Source of the DNA: Phycisphaerales bacterium
GTDB taxonomy: Bacteria > Planctomycetota > Phycisphaerae > Phycisphaerales > UBA1924
Assembly (NCBI GenBank): GCA_016742055.1
Contig: JACVCK010000005.1
Coordinates: 1 to 36,682, forward strand
DNA length: 36,682 nucleotides
Direction: 5' to 3'
This document shows positions 30,732 through 36,682 of the stretch, piece after piece. The stretch's first letter is position 1. The number at the start of each line of letters is the position of its first letter. The notes beneath the pieces are model-generated. The model saw only the letters and a program-made list of their open reading frames with translations. It did no database searches and was not told where the DNA came from. The translations under genes and the position numbers were made by a program.

Positions 30732-31130
30732 GTGACCCGCTTGCCCCGCACAACTCGTCGCCGCTCCGCCCGTGCCCGGGCGCTCCCCGGGTGGCTGGTC
30801 TTGGTCGCGCTGGTTCTGCAGTGGGCGGCTCCGGCGGTCCACGGCCTTGAGTTGGTCCACGCCCACCACGCGTGCGACGGTTCGGGCGCGGAGGTCCATC
30901 ACGAGCCCTCGCCGGTTGACCCCGTCGTTCCGACGAACGATCACGACGAGGGAACCTGCTCGGTCTGCCTCATCCTCGCCCATGCACGCGACGGCGCCCC
31001 GCCGACGCTCGTGCTCTGTGTGATCGACGCCCGCCCCATCGCGAGGGCCGACCGATCGACGCCGCTCGCGCCCAGGGGTGAACCCCGCCGGACCGACGCG
31101 AGCCCGCGCGCCCCGCCGGCCCTCGCCTGA
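30732..31130 (+). CDS. His/Cys-rich single-TM protein (DUF2946-like)
   Basis: This is a 132-residue protein whose GTG start fits the promoter just upstream. A very basic N-terminus (TRRRSARARALPG) precedes one hydrophobic helix (about 20-38, WLVLVALVLQWAAPAVHG), which may act as signal or anchor. The following segment is dense in possible metal ligands: LELVHAHHACDGSGAEVHH, then NDHDEGTCSVCLILAHARD, with a CxxC pair. Short proteins of this plan, usually called DUF2946, accompany metal-uptake genes in other bacteria. The family match here is tentative. The tail is basic and Pro/Ala-rich. It is the first gene of a run of four same-strand genes. A role in metal sensing or metal delivery is inferred from composition only. 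Confidence 0.58.
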   Translation: MTRLPRTTRRRSARARALPGWLVLVALVLQWAAPAVHGLELVHAHHACDGSGAEVHHEPSPVDPVVPTNDHDEGTCSVCLILAHARDGAPPTLVLCVIDARPIARADRSTPLAPRGEPRRTDASPRAPPALA

Positions 31131-31285
31131 CGGGCCCGCGCGCCCTTGAGCGCGCCACGCCCGCCGGAACGGCGAGCCCCACCACCAATCTGAGTCGAAT
31201 CCACCGTCCGCCCGGGCGCGCGCTATGCGCAGCGTCGCGGCCCCGCGGTTCGGGCCCCTCCCCCTGTTGGAAGGACCGGCGCTCC

Positions 31286-32047
31286 ATGCGACGAAGAGCT
31301 TTCACGCTCCTCGAGTTGCTCGTGGTCGTGGCGATCATCGCGCTGCTCGTGGGCATCCTGCTGCCCACGCTCGGCGGGGCGCGCGAGGCCTCGCGCACCG
31401 CTTTCTGCCTGAACAACGTGCGCTCGATGCAGTTGGCGCACTGGATGTATCTTGAGGCCCACGACGGCGCGTTCGTGGATGTGGGGCTCGCGCACGGCGG
31501 GGTGGAGACGAACGAGGCCGGCTCCTGGATCGTCACGCTCTCGGAGTTCTACGAGACGGACCTGGCGCGGCAGTGCCCGTCCGACCGCAGCCCGCACTGG
31601 CCCATCGACCAGGGCGGGGCCGGGGAGCACGTGCCCGAGAGCGAGAGCGCGCTGCGCCGAACCAGTTACGGCGTGAACAACTACCTCACGAGTTTCGCTC
31701 CGGCCGTCGCCAACCCCAACCGGCCCTCCACCATCCTGCGTTTCCGCAACATCAACCAGATCGTGAGCCCGTCGGACACGGTCCAGTTTCTCGAGATGAC
31801 CGAGAGCGGGCCGTTCGCCGGGTCTGACCACCCGCACGTGGAGAACTGGCACATCCCCGGCTTCCCCGACGCCGCGCCCGCGCTCGCCACGCAGCACCTG
31901 GAGACCAACCAGCACGGCGGCGAGGCGCGGACGTGGGCGGCGAAGGCCAACTACGGCTTCCTCGACGGGCACGCCGCGACCTTGTCGTTCGAGCAGGTCT
32001 ACACCGACCTCGACCGCAATCGATTCGATCCGAACCTCCAGCGCTGA
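31286..32047 (+). CDS. Pseudopilin-like protein, prepilin N-terminus and H-x9-DG C-terminus
   Basis: This 253-residue protein starts at ATG 31286, with GGAAGGA about 10 bases upstream. A short basic leader (MRRRA) and the canonical prepilin helix FTLLELLVVVAIIALLVGIL, with Glu at +5, are processed by prepilin peptidase. After the helix come REASRTAFCLNNVRSMQLAH, a CPSDRSPHW loop, and the planctomycete H-x9-DG signature (QHGGEARTWAAKANYGFLDG). This family builds or decorates pseudopilus-like structures; a single gene without assembly proteins suggests a minor or surface subunit. It is placed between the His/Cys-rich protein and two secreted paralogues. Only 28 bases separate it from the next gene, so they are probably co-transcribed. 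The 155-base gap before it has a GCGCGC hairpin but no clear promoter. Confidence 0.88.
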   Translation: MRRRAFTLLELLVVVAIIALLVGILLPTLGGAREASRTAFCLNNVRSMQLAHWMYLEAHDGAFVDVGLAHGGVETNEAGSWIVTLSEFYETDLARQCPSDRSPHWPIDQGGAGEHVPESESALRRTSYGVNNYLTSFAPAVANPNRPSTILRFRNINQIVSPSDTVQFLEMTESGPFAGSDHPHVENWHIPGFPDAAPALATQHLETNQHGGEARTWAAKANYGFLDGHAATLSFEQVYTDLDRNRFDPNLQR

Positions 32048-32075
32048 CCATCAGCGCCCCCAAGGACCAACCATC

Positions 32076-32855
32076 ATGCGACTCCGCACCATCGCCATCG
32101 CCGTCCCGCTCCTGCTCGGCGCCGCCGCCCGCGCTCAACTCCACTCGGGCGACGTCGTGCTGACCGTCTCGGAAGGGCGCGTCGTGACCGGGACAGGCAA
32201 TCCATCCAGCGGCACGTACGCCGAGGCGCGCATCTTCGGCGCCACGCTCGGCAACCCCTTCCCGAACTACACCAACAACCCCGGCTTCGACTGCCTCGCC
32301 GGCACGTTCCCCGTGGGCAGCGCCGTGGGCTTCAACATCCTCGACCGCCTGCTGGTGTGGAACGGCTCGTCCTTCGAGCCCACCGGAGGGGAAGTCATGC
32401 AGGTTTCGTTCCTCAGCGCCTCCGCGACCTCGGGCGAGGGGCCCGTGCAGGGGTTCACGGTCGGCGTCTCCGGCACGGGGTCGTGGCATAACCACCTGGG
32501 CTACCTGCTCCAGCAGGGCGCCTCCCCCACGTTCGACAACGGCGTCTACATGCTCCAACTCGAACTCTTCGGCACCGCCCCAAACCACGCGCCGAGCAAG
32601 CCGCTGTTCAAACTCTTCCGGCGCAACGCGCCCCAGGCCGACCTCGACGCGGCCGCGGCCTACGTGGCCGCCAACCTCCTCAACACCTCCATCCCCGGCG
32701 ACGCGAACGGCGACGGCGTCGTCAACTTCGCCGACCTCAACATCGTCATCTCCAACTTCAACACCTCCGGCCCCGGCATCCCCGGCGACCTCGACGGCGA
32801 CGGCGATGTGGACTTCGCCGACCTCAACGAGGTCCTGAGCAACTTCAACACCTGA
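32076..32855 (+). CDS. Secreted all3515-like protein with dockerin-type tail
   Basis: This 259-residue exported protein starts at 32076 (AAGGA about 9 bases upstream). It has a signal peptide of about 18 residues (MRLRTIAIAVPLLLGAAARA). The core (about 19-200) is paralogous to the gene at 32977: both have GDVVLTVxxGRxxTG, a NPGFD/EPGFD turn followed by AGTF/PGTF, GFNILDRLLVWNG/GFNILGELLMWDG, and a W-H-H/W-H-E-H stretch. From memory this core resembles the Zur-repressed all3515-type PEP-CTERM family; this needs a search. The tail (about 202-259) has two EF-hand/dockerin-like repeats (GDANGDGVVNFADLNIVISN and GDLDGDGDVDFADLNEVLSN), which bind calcium and may dock to a cohesin-like surface partner. 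No PEP-CTERM helix is present. Confidence 0.8.
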   Translation: MRLRTIAIAVPLLLGAAARAQLHSGDVVLTVSEGRVVTGTGNPSSGTYAEARIFGATLGNPFPNYTNNPGFDCLAGTFPVGSAVGFNILDRLLVWNGSSFEPTGGEVMQVSFLSASATSGEGPVQGFTVGVSGTGSWHNHLGYLLQQGASPTFDNGVYMLQLELFGTAPNHAPSKPLFKLFRRNAPQADLDAAAAYVAANLLNTSIPGDANGDGVVNFADLNIVISNFNTSGPGIPGDLDGDGDVDFADLNEVLSNFNT

Positions 32856-32860
32856 ACCGC

Positions 32861-32913
32861 TTGTTCGCGCCCCCGTGACGCGGCGCCCGTTGTTCCCGCC
32901 CCCTTGTCACGCG
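32861..32913. repeat. Near-perfect direct repeat between the two paralogues, possible operator
   Basis: TTGTTCGCGCCCCC (32861-32874) and TTGTTCCCGCCCCC (32890-32903) agree at 13 of 14 positions, with starts 29 bases apart. Each is followed shortly by a TGACGCG or TCACGCG heptamer. The pair lies in the 121-base gap before the PEP-CTERM paralogue, upstream of its AAGGAG. It may be a paired regulator-binding site or a remnant of the gene duplication. Confidence 0.5.
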
Positions 32914-32976
32914 CTCCGGACCGAGAGCCCCGTTGCGCAACCCCAAGAGTCCGACCGACTCAGAAGGAGAGAATCC

Positions 32977-33660
32977 ATGAAGATCGCAGCCCTGATCGCG
33001 CTCGGCGCCGCCGGCGCGCTGGCGCCCTCTGCCCTGGCAGGCGAAGACCATGCGCACGAAGGCGACGTCGTCCTCACCGTCCGGCACGGACGCATCATCA
33101 CCGGCTCGGGCGAGGGCGCCCGGTTCCGGCGCGCCCAGGTTTTCGGCTCCGAACTCGGCGCCGAGGGCTTCCCCAACACCACCGACGAGCCCGGCTTCGA
33201 CAACCTGCCGGGCACGTTCGCGCCGGGCTCGAACATCGGCTTCAACATCCTCGGCGAACTGCTGATGTGGGACGGCGCGGGACTGTCCTCCACGGCGAAC
33301 GGCGAGGTGATGGAGATCGGCCTCGGCCCCGTCAGCGTCGTCAGCGCCACGGGCTTTGTGCCGGGGTTCATGCTGCCCGTCGAAGATTCCGGCGAGTGGC
33401 ACGAGCACTACGAGTTCACGCTGCTGGGCGCTGCAGCCGGGAGCCCGTCCGACGGCGTGTACGTCCTCAAGATGAGTCTTTTCAGCGACGACCCATCCGT
33501 CGGACGCTCCATTCCCTTCTGGCTGGTCTTCAACCAGAACATGGATGAGTCGATCCATGACGGCGTGATCGATTGGGTGGGCGCCAACGTGGTCCCCGCG
33601 CCGGCGGGCGCCGGCGCGCTGGCCCTGGGAGCGCTCGCGGCGCTCCGCCGTCGGCGCTGA
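32977..33660 (+). CDS. Secreted all3515-like protein with PEP-CTERM-type tail
   Basis: This is a 227-residue exported protein starting at ATG 32977 with AAGGAG 7 bases upstream. A signal peptide (about 1-22: KIAALIALGAAGALAPSALA) is followed by a His-bearing start to the mature protein (GEDHAHEGDVVLTVRHGRII). The core is paralogous to 32076-32855 and includes TDEPGFDNLPGTF, NIGFNILGELLMWDG, GEWHEHYEFTLLG and PFWLVFNQNMDES. The C-terminus is VPAPAGAGALALGALAALRR plus two Arg, the sorting signal used by the exosortase system. Histidines near the N-terminus and in WHEHYEF are candidate zinc ligands. The resemblance to the Zur-repressed all3515 family is from memory. A strong terminator follows at 33686-33723. 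Confidence 0.82.
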   Translation: MKIAALIALGAAGALAPSALAGEDHAHEGDVVLTVRHGRIITGSGEGARFRRAQVFGSELGAEGFPNTTDEPGFDNLPGTFAPGSNIGFNILGELLMWDGAGLSSTANGEVMEIGLGPVSVVSATGFVPGFMLPVEDSGEWHEHYEFTLLGAAAGSPSDGVYVLKMSLFSDDPSVGRSIPFWLVFNQNMDESIHDGVIDWVGANVVPAPAGAGALALGALAALRRRR

Positions 33661-33685
33661 CCCACGCCCCCGACTGGAGGAGAGC

Positions 33686-33723
33686 GCCCCGCGTCCGCCC
33701 CTGACGGCGACGCGGGGCTTTTT
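33686..33723 (+). terminator. Rho-independent terminator closing the 30732-33660 cluster
   Basis: GCCCCGCGTC (33686-33695) and GACGCGGGGC (33709-33718) form a perfect 10-base stem, with extra GCC/GGC pairing inside the 13-base loop. Five T (33719-33723) follow immediately. It is the strongest terminator in the window and lies 25 bases after the stop at 33660. Confidence 0.88.
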
Positions 33724-33840
33724 CGTGCCACGCCCGGCGCCCCTGAGCCGCGATTCACCCGCGCGCCACGCACGGCTCACGCGCCCGCGCCATCATGCCC
33801 CATGCGCCGACGGAACCCGGCGCCCAACAAGGAGAACACC

Positions 33841-34131
33841 ATGCCCCCCAAAGCCTGGAGCGCCAAAGACGAGCGCCAGTACAAGCATGTGCGAAAGAGC
33901 GAAAAGGAGCAGGGCCGCTCCGACGACCGCGCCGAGGAGATCGCTGCAGCCACTGTGAACAAGCAGCGCGCCAAGGAAGGACGCACCAAGACGGCCTCGA
34001 AGAAGGCCGCAAAGAAATCCACGAAGAAAGCGTCCAAGGCCTCATCGAGGAAGCGGACCACAAAGAAGGCCGGGGCGTCGCGGCCGGCGAAGAAGAAGGC
34101 CGCCGGACGGCGCAAGGCCTCGTCGCGCTGA
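33841..34131 (+). CDS. Small basic histone-H1-like protein (plasmid-stabilization-type N-terminus)
   Basis: This is a 96-residue, very basic protein. ATG 33841 is preceded by AAGGAG with a 6-base spacer; the in-frame ATG at 33802 has none. The N-terminal half (MPPKAWSAKDERQYKHVRKS, then EQGRSDDRAEEIAAATVNKQ and RAKEGRTKT) matches the short family commonly annotated as plasmid stabilization protein or ChaB-neighbour-like small basic proteins. The C-terminal half is a run of Lys/Ala/Ser/Arg (KKAAKKSTKKASKASSRKR and RPAKKKAAGRRKASSR), like the tail of histone H1 and bacterial H1-like proteins. It probably binds DNA non-specifically and compacts or protects it. The family name does not prove a plasmid role. 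Confidence 0.82.
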   Translation: MPPKAWSAKDERQYKHVRKSEKEQGRSDDRAEEIAAATVNKQRAKEGRTKTASKKAAKKSTKKASKASSRKRTTKKAGASRPAKKKAAGRRKASSR

Positions 34132-34194
34132 GGCCGCCGGCTTCGCTCCTGCTCCTCCCGCCGCGCCCTGAGAAACGGGCGGCGTGGTCGCCAA

Positions 34195-34268
34195 AGGCCG
34201 CGGTGGGATTCGAACCCACGAATAACGGATTTGCAATCCGTCCCCTTGGACCACTTGGGTACGCGGCC
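34195..34268 (-). tRNA. tRNA-Cys (GCA)
   Basis: Read on the minus strand: acceptor arms GGCCGCG (34268-34262) and CGCGGCC (34202-34196) pair perfectly, with discriminator U at 34195, the base expected for cysteine. The anticodon stem ACGGA/TCCGT carries loop TTGCAAA, anticodon GCA at 34234-34232. The T arm is GTGGG-TTCGAAT-CCCAC. No CCA is encoded. The 74-base length and all arms are regular. Confidence 0.96.
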
Positions 34269-34393
34269 GATTCGGCCCCCCGGGGCGTCGCCGCCGCCGG
34301 TGGGGTCGGCCATGATAGCCGTCCGGTCTATCGGGGTCGGACTCGGCGTTCCCGGTCGCACCGCGCTGGACACGCCCCCCAGGGCGCCCGAAT

Positions 34394-35332
34394 ATGCATC
34401 CCATGCCCTCCGCCGCCCGATTGGATCCGCGCCGACTGATCCTCGCCACGCTCGCCCTGGCCGGCCCGGCGCTCGGCGCCTCGGAGCCGCCGGCCCGGCA
34501 CCCCGCGCTCAGCGGCCCGTCGATCGAGGAGCGCATCCTGCAGATGGATGCGCCGCCCCCCAACCGCGAGCCCGTCCGGCCCGACGGCAGCGCCAGCGGG
34601 GCGGGCGCCGCGTTCCGTGAGGGCTCGTTCCTGGTGTCGCGCCGGGGCCGTCTGCAGCAGCGCGCCGACGGCTGGTGGTTCCACTTCGACGCCGACGCCG
34701 CGGGCAAGGCCGACGCGCCCGTGGCGGTGCATCCCAGCGCGACGCTCGCGGGAATGCTGCGCCTGATGGAGTCACGGCGCGAGCCGACGACGTTTTTCCT
34801 CAGCGCCGAGGTCTTTGCCTTCGACGGGCGCAACTACATCCTCCCCACGCACTTCACCGTGGCCGCGACGACCACGCACCAGCCGCTGCCCGAGCCCGTC
34901 GAGCCCGCGCAGCCGGAGGCCGACGGCGGCGCGGATCCGAGCGCGGCGTCTCTGATCCGGGGGGTGGACCGGGCCACGGCGCGCCGGCGGGAGGCGCCCG
35001 TCGCGACGTCCGCCGCGGCGCCGGCGGGTCCGGTGGTCGCGGAGGGCGAGTTCTTCAATCTTCGGCGCGCGCGCGGGATGCCGGATCAGAACGGCGGCTG
35101 GCGCGTGGCGTTCGACAACGGCACGGGCGACGCCGGCGCCGACGCGCCGATGGCGCTGCTGCCCTGCCGCACGCTGGGGCGGATGATCGCCCTGGCCCGC
35201 TCCACGCGCGAGGGCCTGACGGTGACGGTCAGCGGGCGCGTGTTCCTCTTCGAGGGGCGAAACTATCTGCTGCCGACGCTGTTCTTCGTGGACTACGCCT
35301 CGGCCGTGGGCGAGATTCGTTCGGCGCAGTGA
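34394..35332 (+). CDS. Secreted hypothetical protein with internal duplication
   Basis: This 312-residue protein has a signal peptide (about 1-29: LILATLALAGPALGAS) and no recognised family. Two copies of an 80-residue unit are clear, at about 76-156 and 217-299. Each begins EGSF/EGEF, has a W (GWWFHFD / GWRVAFD), then ADAPVAVHPSATLAGMLRLM against ADAPMALLPCRTLGRMIALA. Each closes with VFAFDGRNYILPT against VFLFEGRNYLLPT. The linker between copies is Pro/Ala-rich and disordered, with a KR-free RATARRRE segment. The repeated GRNYLLPT end suggests a beta-barrel or OB-like fold used twice, perhaps to bind ligand or dimerise. The start is uncertain: ATG 34394 or 34403, with no ribosome binding site. 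It stands alone after tRNA-Cys, which is on the other strand. Confidence 0.75.
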   Translation: MHPMPSAARLDPRRLILATLALAGPALGASEPPARHPALSGPSIEERILQMDAPPPNREPVRPDGSASGAGAAFREGSFLVSRRGRLQQRADGWWFHFDADAAGKADAPVAVHPSATLAGMLRLMESRREPTTFFLSAEVFAFDGRNYILPTHFTVAATTTHQPLPEPVEPAQPEADGGADPSAASLIRGVDRATARRREAPVATSAAAPAGPVVAEGEFFNLRRARGMPDQNGGWRVAFDNGTGDAGADAPMALLPCRTLGRMIALARSTREGLTVTVSGRVFLFEGRNYLLPTLFFVDYASAVGEIRSAQ

Positions 35333-35358
35333 CCGATCCCGCCTGGTCCGGGGACGTT

Positions 35359-35400
35359 CGATAACGCCGCTCGGATCGCGCGTCAGCGCGCGGTTTATCG
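35359..35400. promoter_or_regulatory. Nested inverted repeat upstream of the HTH-receiver gene
   Basis: CGATAA (35359-35364) pairs with TTATCG (35395-35400), and within it CGCGC (35377-35381) pairs with GCGCG (35386-35390) around the loop GTCA. The AT-containing outer arms stand out in this GC-rich region. It could be an operator for the regulator at 35532 or the end of the preceding transcript; no T-run is present. Confidence 0.38.
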
Positions 35401-35531
35401 GCCCGCCGGAGGGGGATTCCCGCGCAGGTCAAGTTGGGCAATGCCGGGGCCGATGCTGACCCGGCTGCGCAATCCGCGCGCTCCCGCCGCGGCGTCGACC
35501 CGGCGCGGGCCCTTGAAGACCCCGACTGCCG

Positions 35532-36215
35532 ATGCGTGACATCGCGAACAACGAGCATGGCGGCGGCCCCGTTCAGGACGACTGGAGCGGGAAGGAGGTC
35601 TTCACGACCGGCGAGGCGGCGCGGGTCTGCAACGTCAGCCAGCAGACCATCATCCGCTGCTTCGACAGCGGCCGGCTCACGGGGTTCCGCGTGCCCGGCT
35701 CGCGCTTCCGTCGCATCCCCCGCGCCGAACTGCTGCGCTTCATGCACGACAACGGCATCCCTCCGGACCGGCTCGAGTCGGGGCGCAAGCGCATCCTCGT
35801 GATCGACGACGACGCGCCGACCCTCGCGCTGCTCCGCGAGGCGCTGGGGCGCGACCGGCGCTACGAGATCCAGACCGCCGAATCCGGGTACGACGCCGGC
35901 ATCCTCACCGCCACCTTCCGCCCGCATCTGGTGATCGTCGACTATCGACTCCCCGACGTGCGGGGAGACCTGATCGTCCGCCGGCTGCGCGAGCGCGAGG
36001 ACACCGCCGACACGCGCGTTATCTGCATCTCCGGGGTCGTCAGCCAGGAGGATGTGGACCGCCTGACCCGCGCCGGCGCCGAGGCCATCGTCCGCAAGCC
36101 CTTCAACATCGAGCGCCTCGGGGCGAAGGTCGCCGAACTGCTCGGCGTGCCCGGCGCCGCCAACTCCAACGGGACGGCGCACGCCTCGGACTCCGGTTCA
36201 GGGGGACGACCATGA
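35532..36215 (+). CDS. HTH (excisionase/MerR-type) plus response-regulator receiver protein
   Basis: This 227-residue regulator carries the DNA-binding part first, the reverse of the usual order. Residues 22-72 are a MerR/excisionase-type winged helix (VFTTGEAARVCNVSQQTIIR then RVPGSRFRRIPRAELLRF). Residues 86-205 form a CheY-like receiver with acidic pocket D92-D94 (VIDDD), phospho-acceptor D137 (VIVDYRLP), S167 and K189 (VRKPF). No histidine kinase is nearby, so an orphan kinase or a phosphate donor elsewhere must act. A disordered Ser/Gly-rich tail follows. Its stop overlaps the start of the HDOD gene (ATGA, 36212-36215), which suggests a common pathway. The start at 35532 has no clear ribosome binding site. 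Confidence 0.87.
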   Translation: MRDIANNEHGGGPVQDDWSGKEVFTTGEAARVCNVSQQTIIRCFDSGRLTGFRVPGSRFRRIPRAELLRFMHDNGIPPDRLESGRKRILVIDDDAPTLALLREALGRDRRYEIQTAESGYDAGILTATFRPHLVIVDYRLPDVRGDLIVRRLREREDTADTRVICISGVVSQEDVDRLTRAGAEAIVRKPFNIERLGAKVAELLGVPGAANSNGTAHASDSGSGGRP

Positions 36216-36682
36216 GCCACGAACAGGACAGCGCGCGCAAGAGCCGCGTCGAACTCATCCTCGAGCAACTCGACGCCCTGCCCACGCTCCCGAGCGTCGC
36301 CAGCCGGCTCCTGCGCCTCTCCAGCGCCGCCGACGCCGACTTCCGCCAGATCGTCACCATGATCGAGTCGGACCCGGCGCTCACCTCCAAACTCCTGGGC
36401 CTGTGCCGACGCGCCGACAAACGAACCGCAGAGGACGTCGCCACCGTCGATCGCGCCGTGGTCCTGCTGGGCTTCGAGGCGGTCCGCGCCGCGGCGCTGA
36501 GCGTGAACGTCTACGAACTGCTCGCCGACCCGCCCGGCCACGACGTGGACGATCCGGAATCCTCCGGGCGCGCCCTGGACCGCAACGCCTTCTGGCGCTT
36601 CAGCATCGCCACCGCCTGCGCCGCCGAACTGCTCGCGCAGGAGCACCGGGGCCAGAAGAACACGCCCACGCCGCCCGAGGCG
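36212..36682 (+). CDS. HDOD-domain signalling protein (partial, runs off the window)
   Basis: The first 157 residues of a longer gene are present; no stop is reached. Residues about 15-115 match the HDOD domain, an HD-superfamily relative without the catalytic HD pair. Visible motifs are LEQLDALPTLPSVASRLLRL, IVTMIESDPALTSKLLGLCR and the VDRAVVLLGFEAVRAAALSV helix. HDOD proteins take part in signalling linked to cyclic dinucleotides, chemotaxis-type stimuli and cell-cycle control. The start ATG is fused to the stop of the HTH-receiver gene, so a two-gene operon with a shared signal is likely. The C-terminal domains, which would show the output, lie outside the window. Confidence 0.85.
   Translation, partial: MSHEQDSARKSRVELILEQLDALPTLPSVASRLLRLSSAADADFRQIVTMIESDPALTSKLLGLCRRADKRTAEDVATVDRAVVLLGFEAVRAAALSVNVYELLADPPGHDVDDPESSGRALDRNAFWRFSIATACAAELLAQEHRGQKNTPTPPEA

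Noticed and set aside
30632-33000. Search for an AT-rich Zur or Fur palindrome near the all3515-like genes
   Set aside because: None seen in the intergenic stretches; only the GC-containing direct repeat at 32861-32913, so a Zur operator is not claimed.
34158-34184. Hairpin after the histone-like gene (CGCCGC/GGGCGGCG with a bulge)
   Set aside because: Interrupted stem and no T-run; not enough to call a terminator.

Overview
The window is very GC-rich and densely coded. It most resembles a planctomycete, probably of the class Phycisphaerae. The reasons are: C-terminal sorting tails of the PAPGAGA/VPAPAGAGA type followed by RRRR; a dockerin-like repeat of the GDxNGDGxVxxxDL kind on a secreted protein; pseudopilin-like proteins with an H-x9-DG type C-terminus; System II (ResB/CcsA) cytochrome c maturation; the futalosine menaquinone enzyme MqnE; and frequent ATGA start/stop overlaps. 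The assignment rests on recognised family style, not on a database search.

Layout. 73-1514: a GT2 glycosyltransferase and a LAB_N membrane protein, translationally coupled. 1669-3055: two unrecognised cytoplasmic proteins. 3235-4352: an interspersed hairpin element and a PEP-CTERM-like secreted protein with a cysteine-free SUMF1/FGE-type fold. 4565-6870: a glycine-zipper lipoprotein, a small unknown protein, a two-TM protein and a DUF456 membrane protein. 6880-12076: a secreted SOUL-type heme-binding protein divergent from resB-ccsA (cytochrome c maturation). 12086-14270: an ECF sigma / anti-sigma / secreted protein operon on the minus strand. 14397-15146: an MBL-fold hydrolase. 15260-21309: an outer-membrane barrel, a lipoprotein, a FecR-domain secreted protein, then (past a terminator) a CHASE2-adenylate cyclase. 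21331-25481: a GAF-SpoIIE phosphatase and alpha-glucan phosphorylase. 25624-26904: mqnE. 27066-28453: a second ECF sigma / RskA-like anti-sigma pair, divergent from a pseudopilin-like gene (28681). 29639-30631: a secreted cyclophilin. 30732-33660: a His/Cys-rich membrane protein, a pseudopilin-like protein and two paralogous secreted proteins, one with a dockerin-like tail and one with a PEP-CTERM-like tail, closed by a strong terminator. 33841-36682: a histone-H1-like basic protein, tRNA-Cys, an internally duplicated secreted protein, an HTH-receiver regulator and the start of an HDOD protein.

Themes. Two parts fit together biochemically: heme and cytochrome c handling (SOUL, ResB, CcsA) with menaquinone synthesis (MqnE). 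Envelope sensing is prominent: two ECF/anti-sigma switches, FecR plus CHASE2-cyclase, SpoIIE phosphatase, and HTH-REC with HDOD. The best candidate for an undescribed system is 30732-33660. Its two tandem paralogues resemble, from memory, the Zur-repressed all3515-type secreted proteins. They carry different cell-surface attachment tails, share the locus with a His/CxxC membrane protein and a pseudopilin, and have a near-perfect direct repeat between them that could be an operator. A zinc link is inference only.

No IS element, CRISPR array, rRNA or riboswitch was seen. No gene-free gap exceeds about 300 bases.
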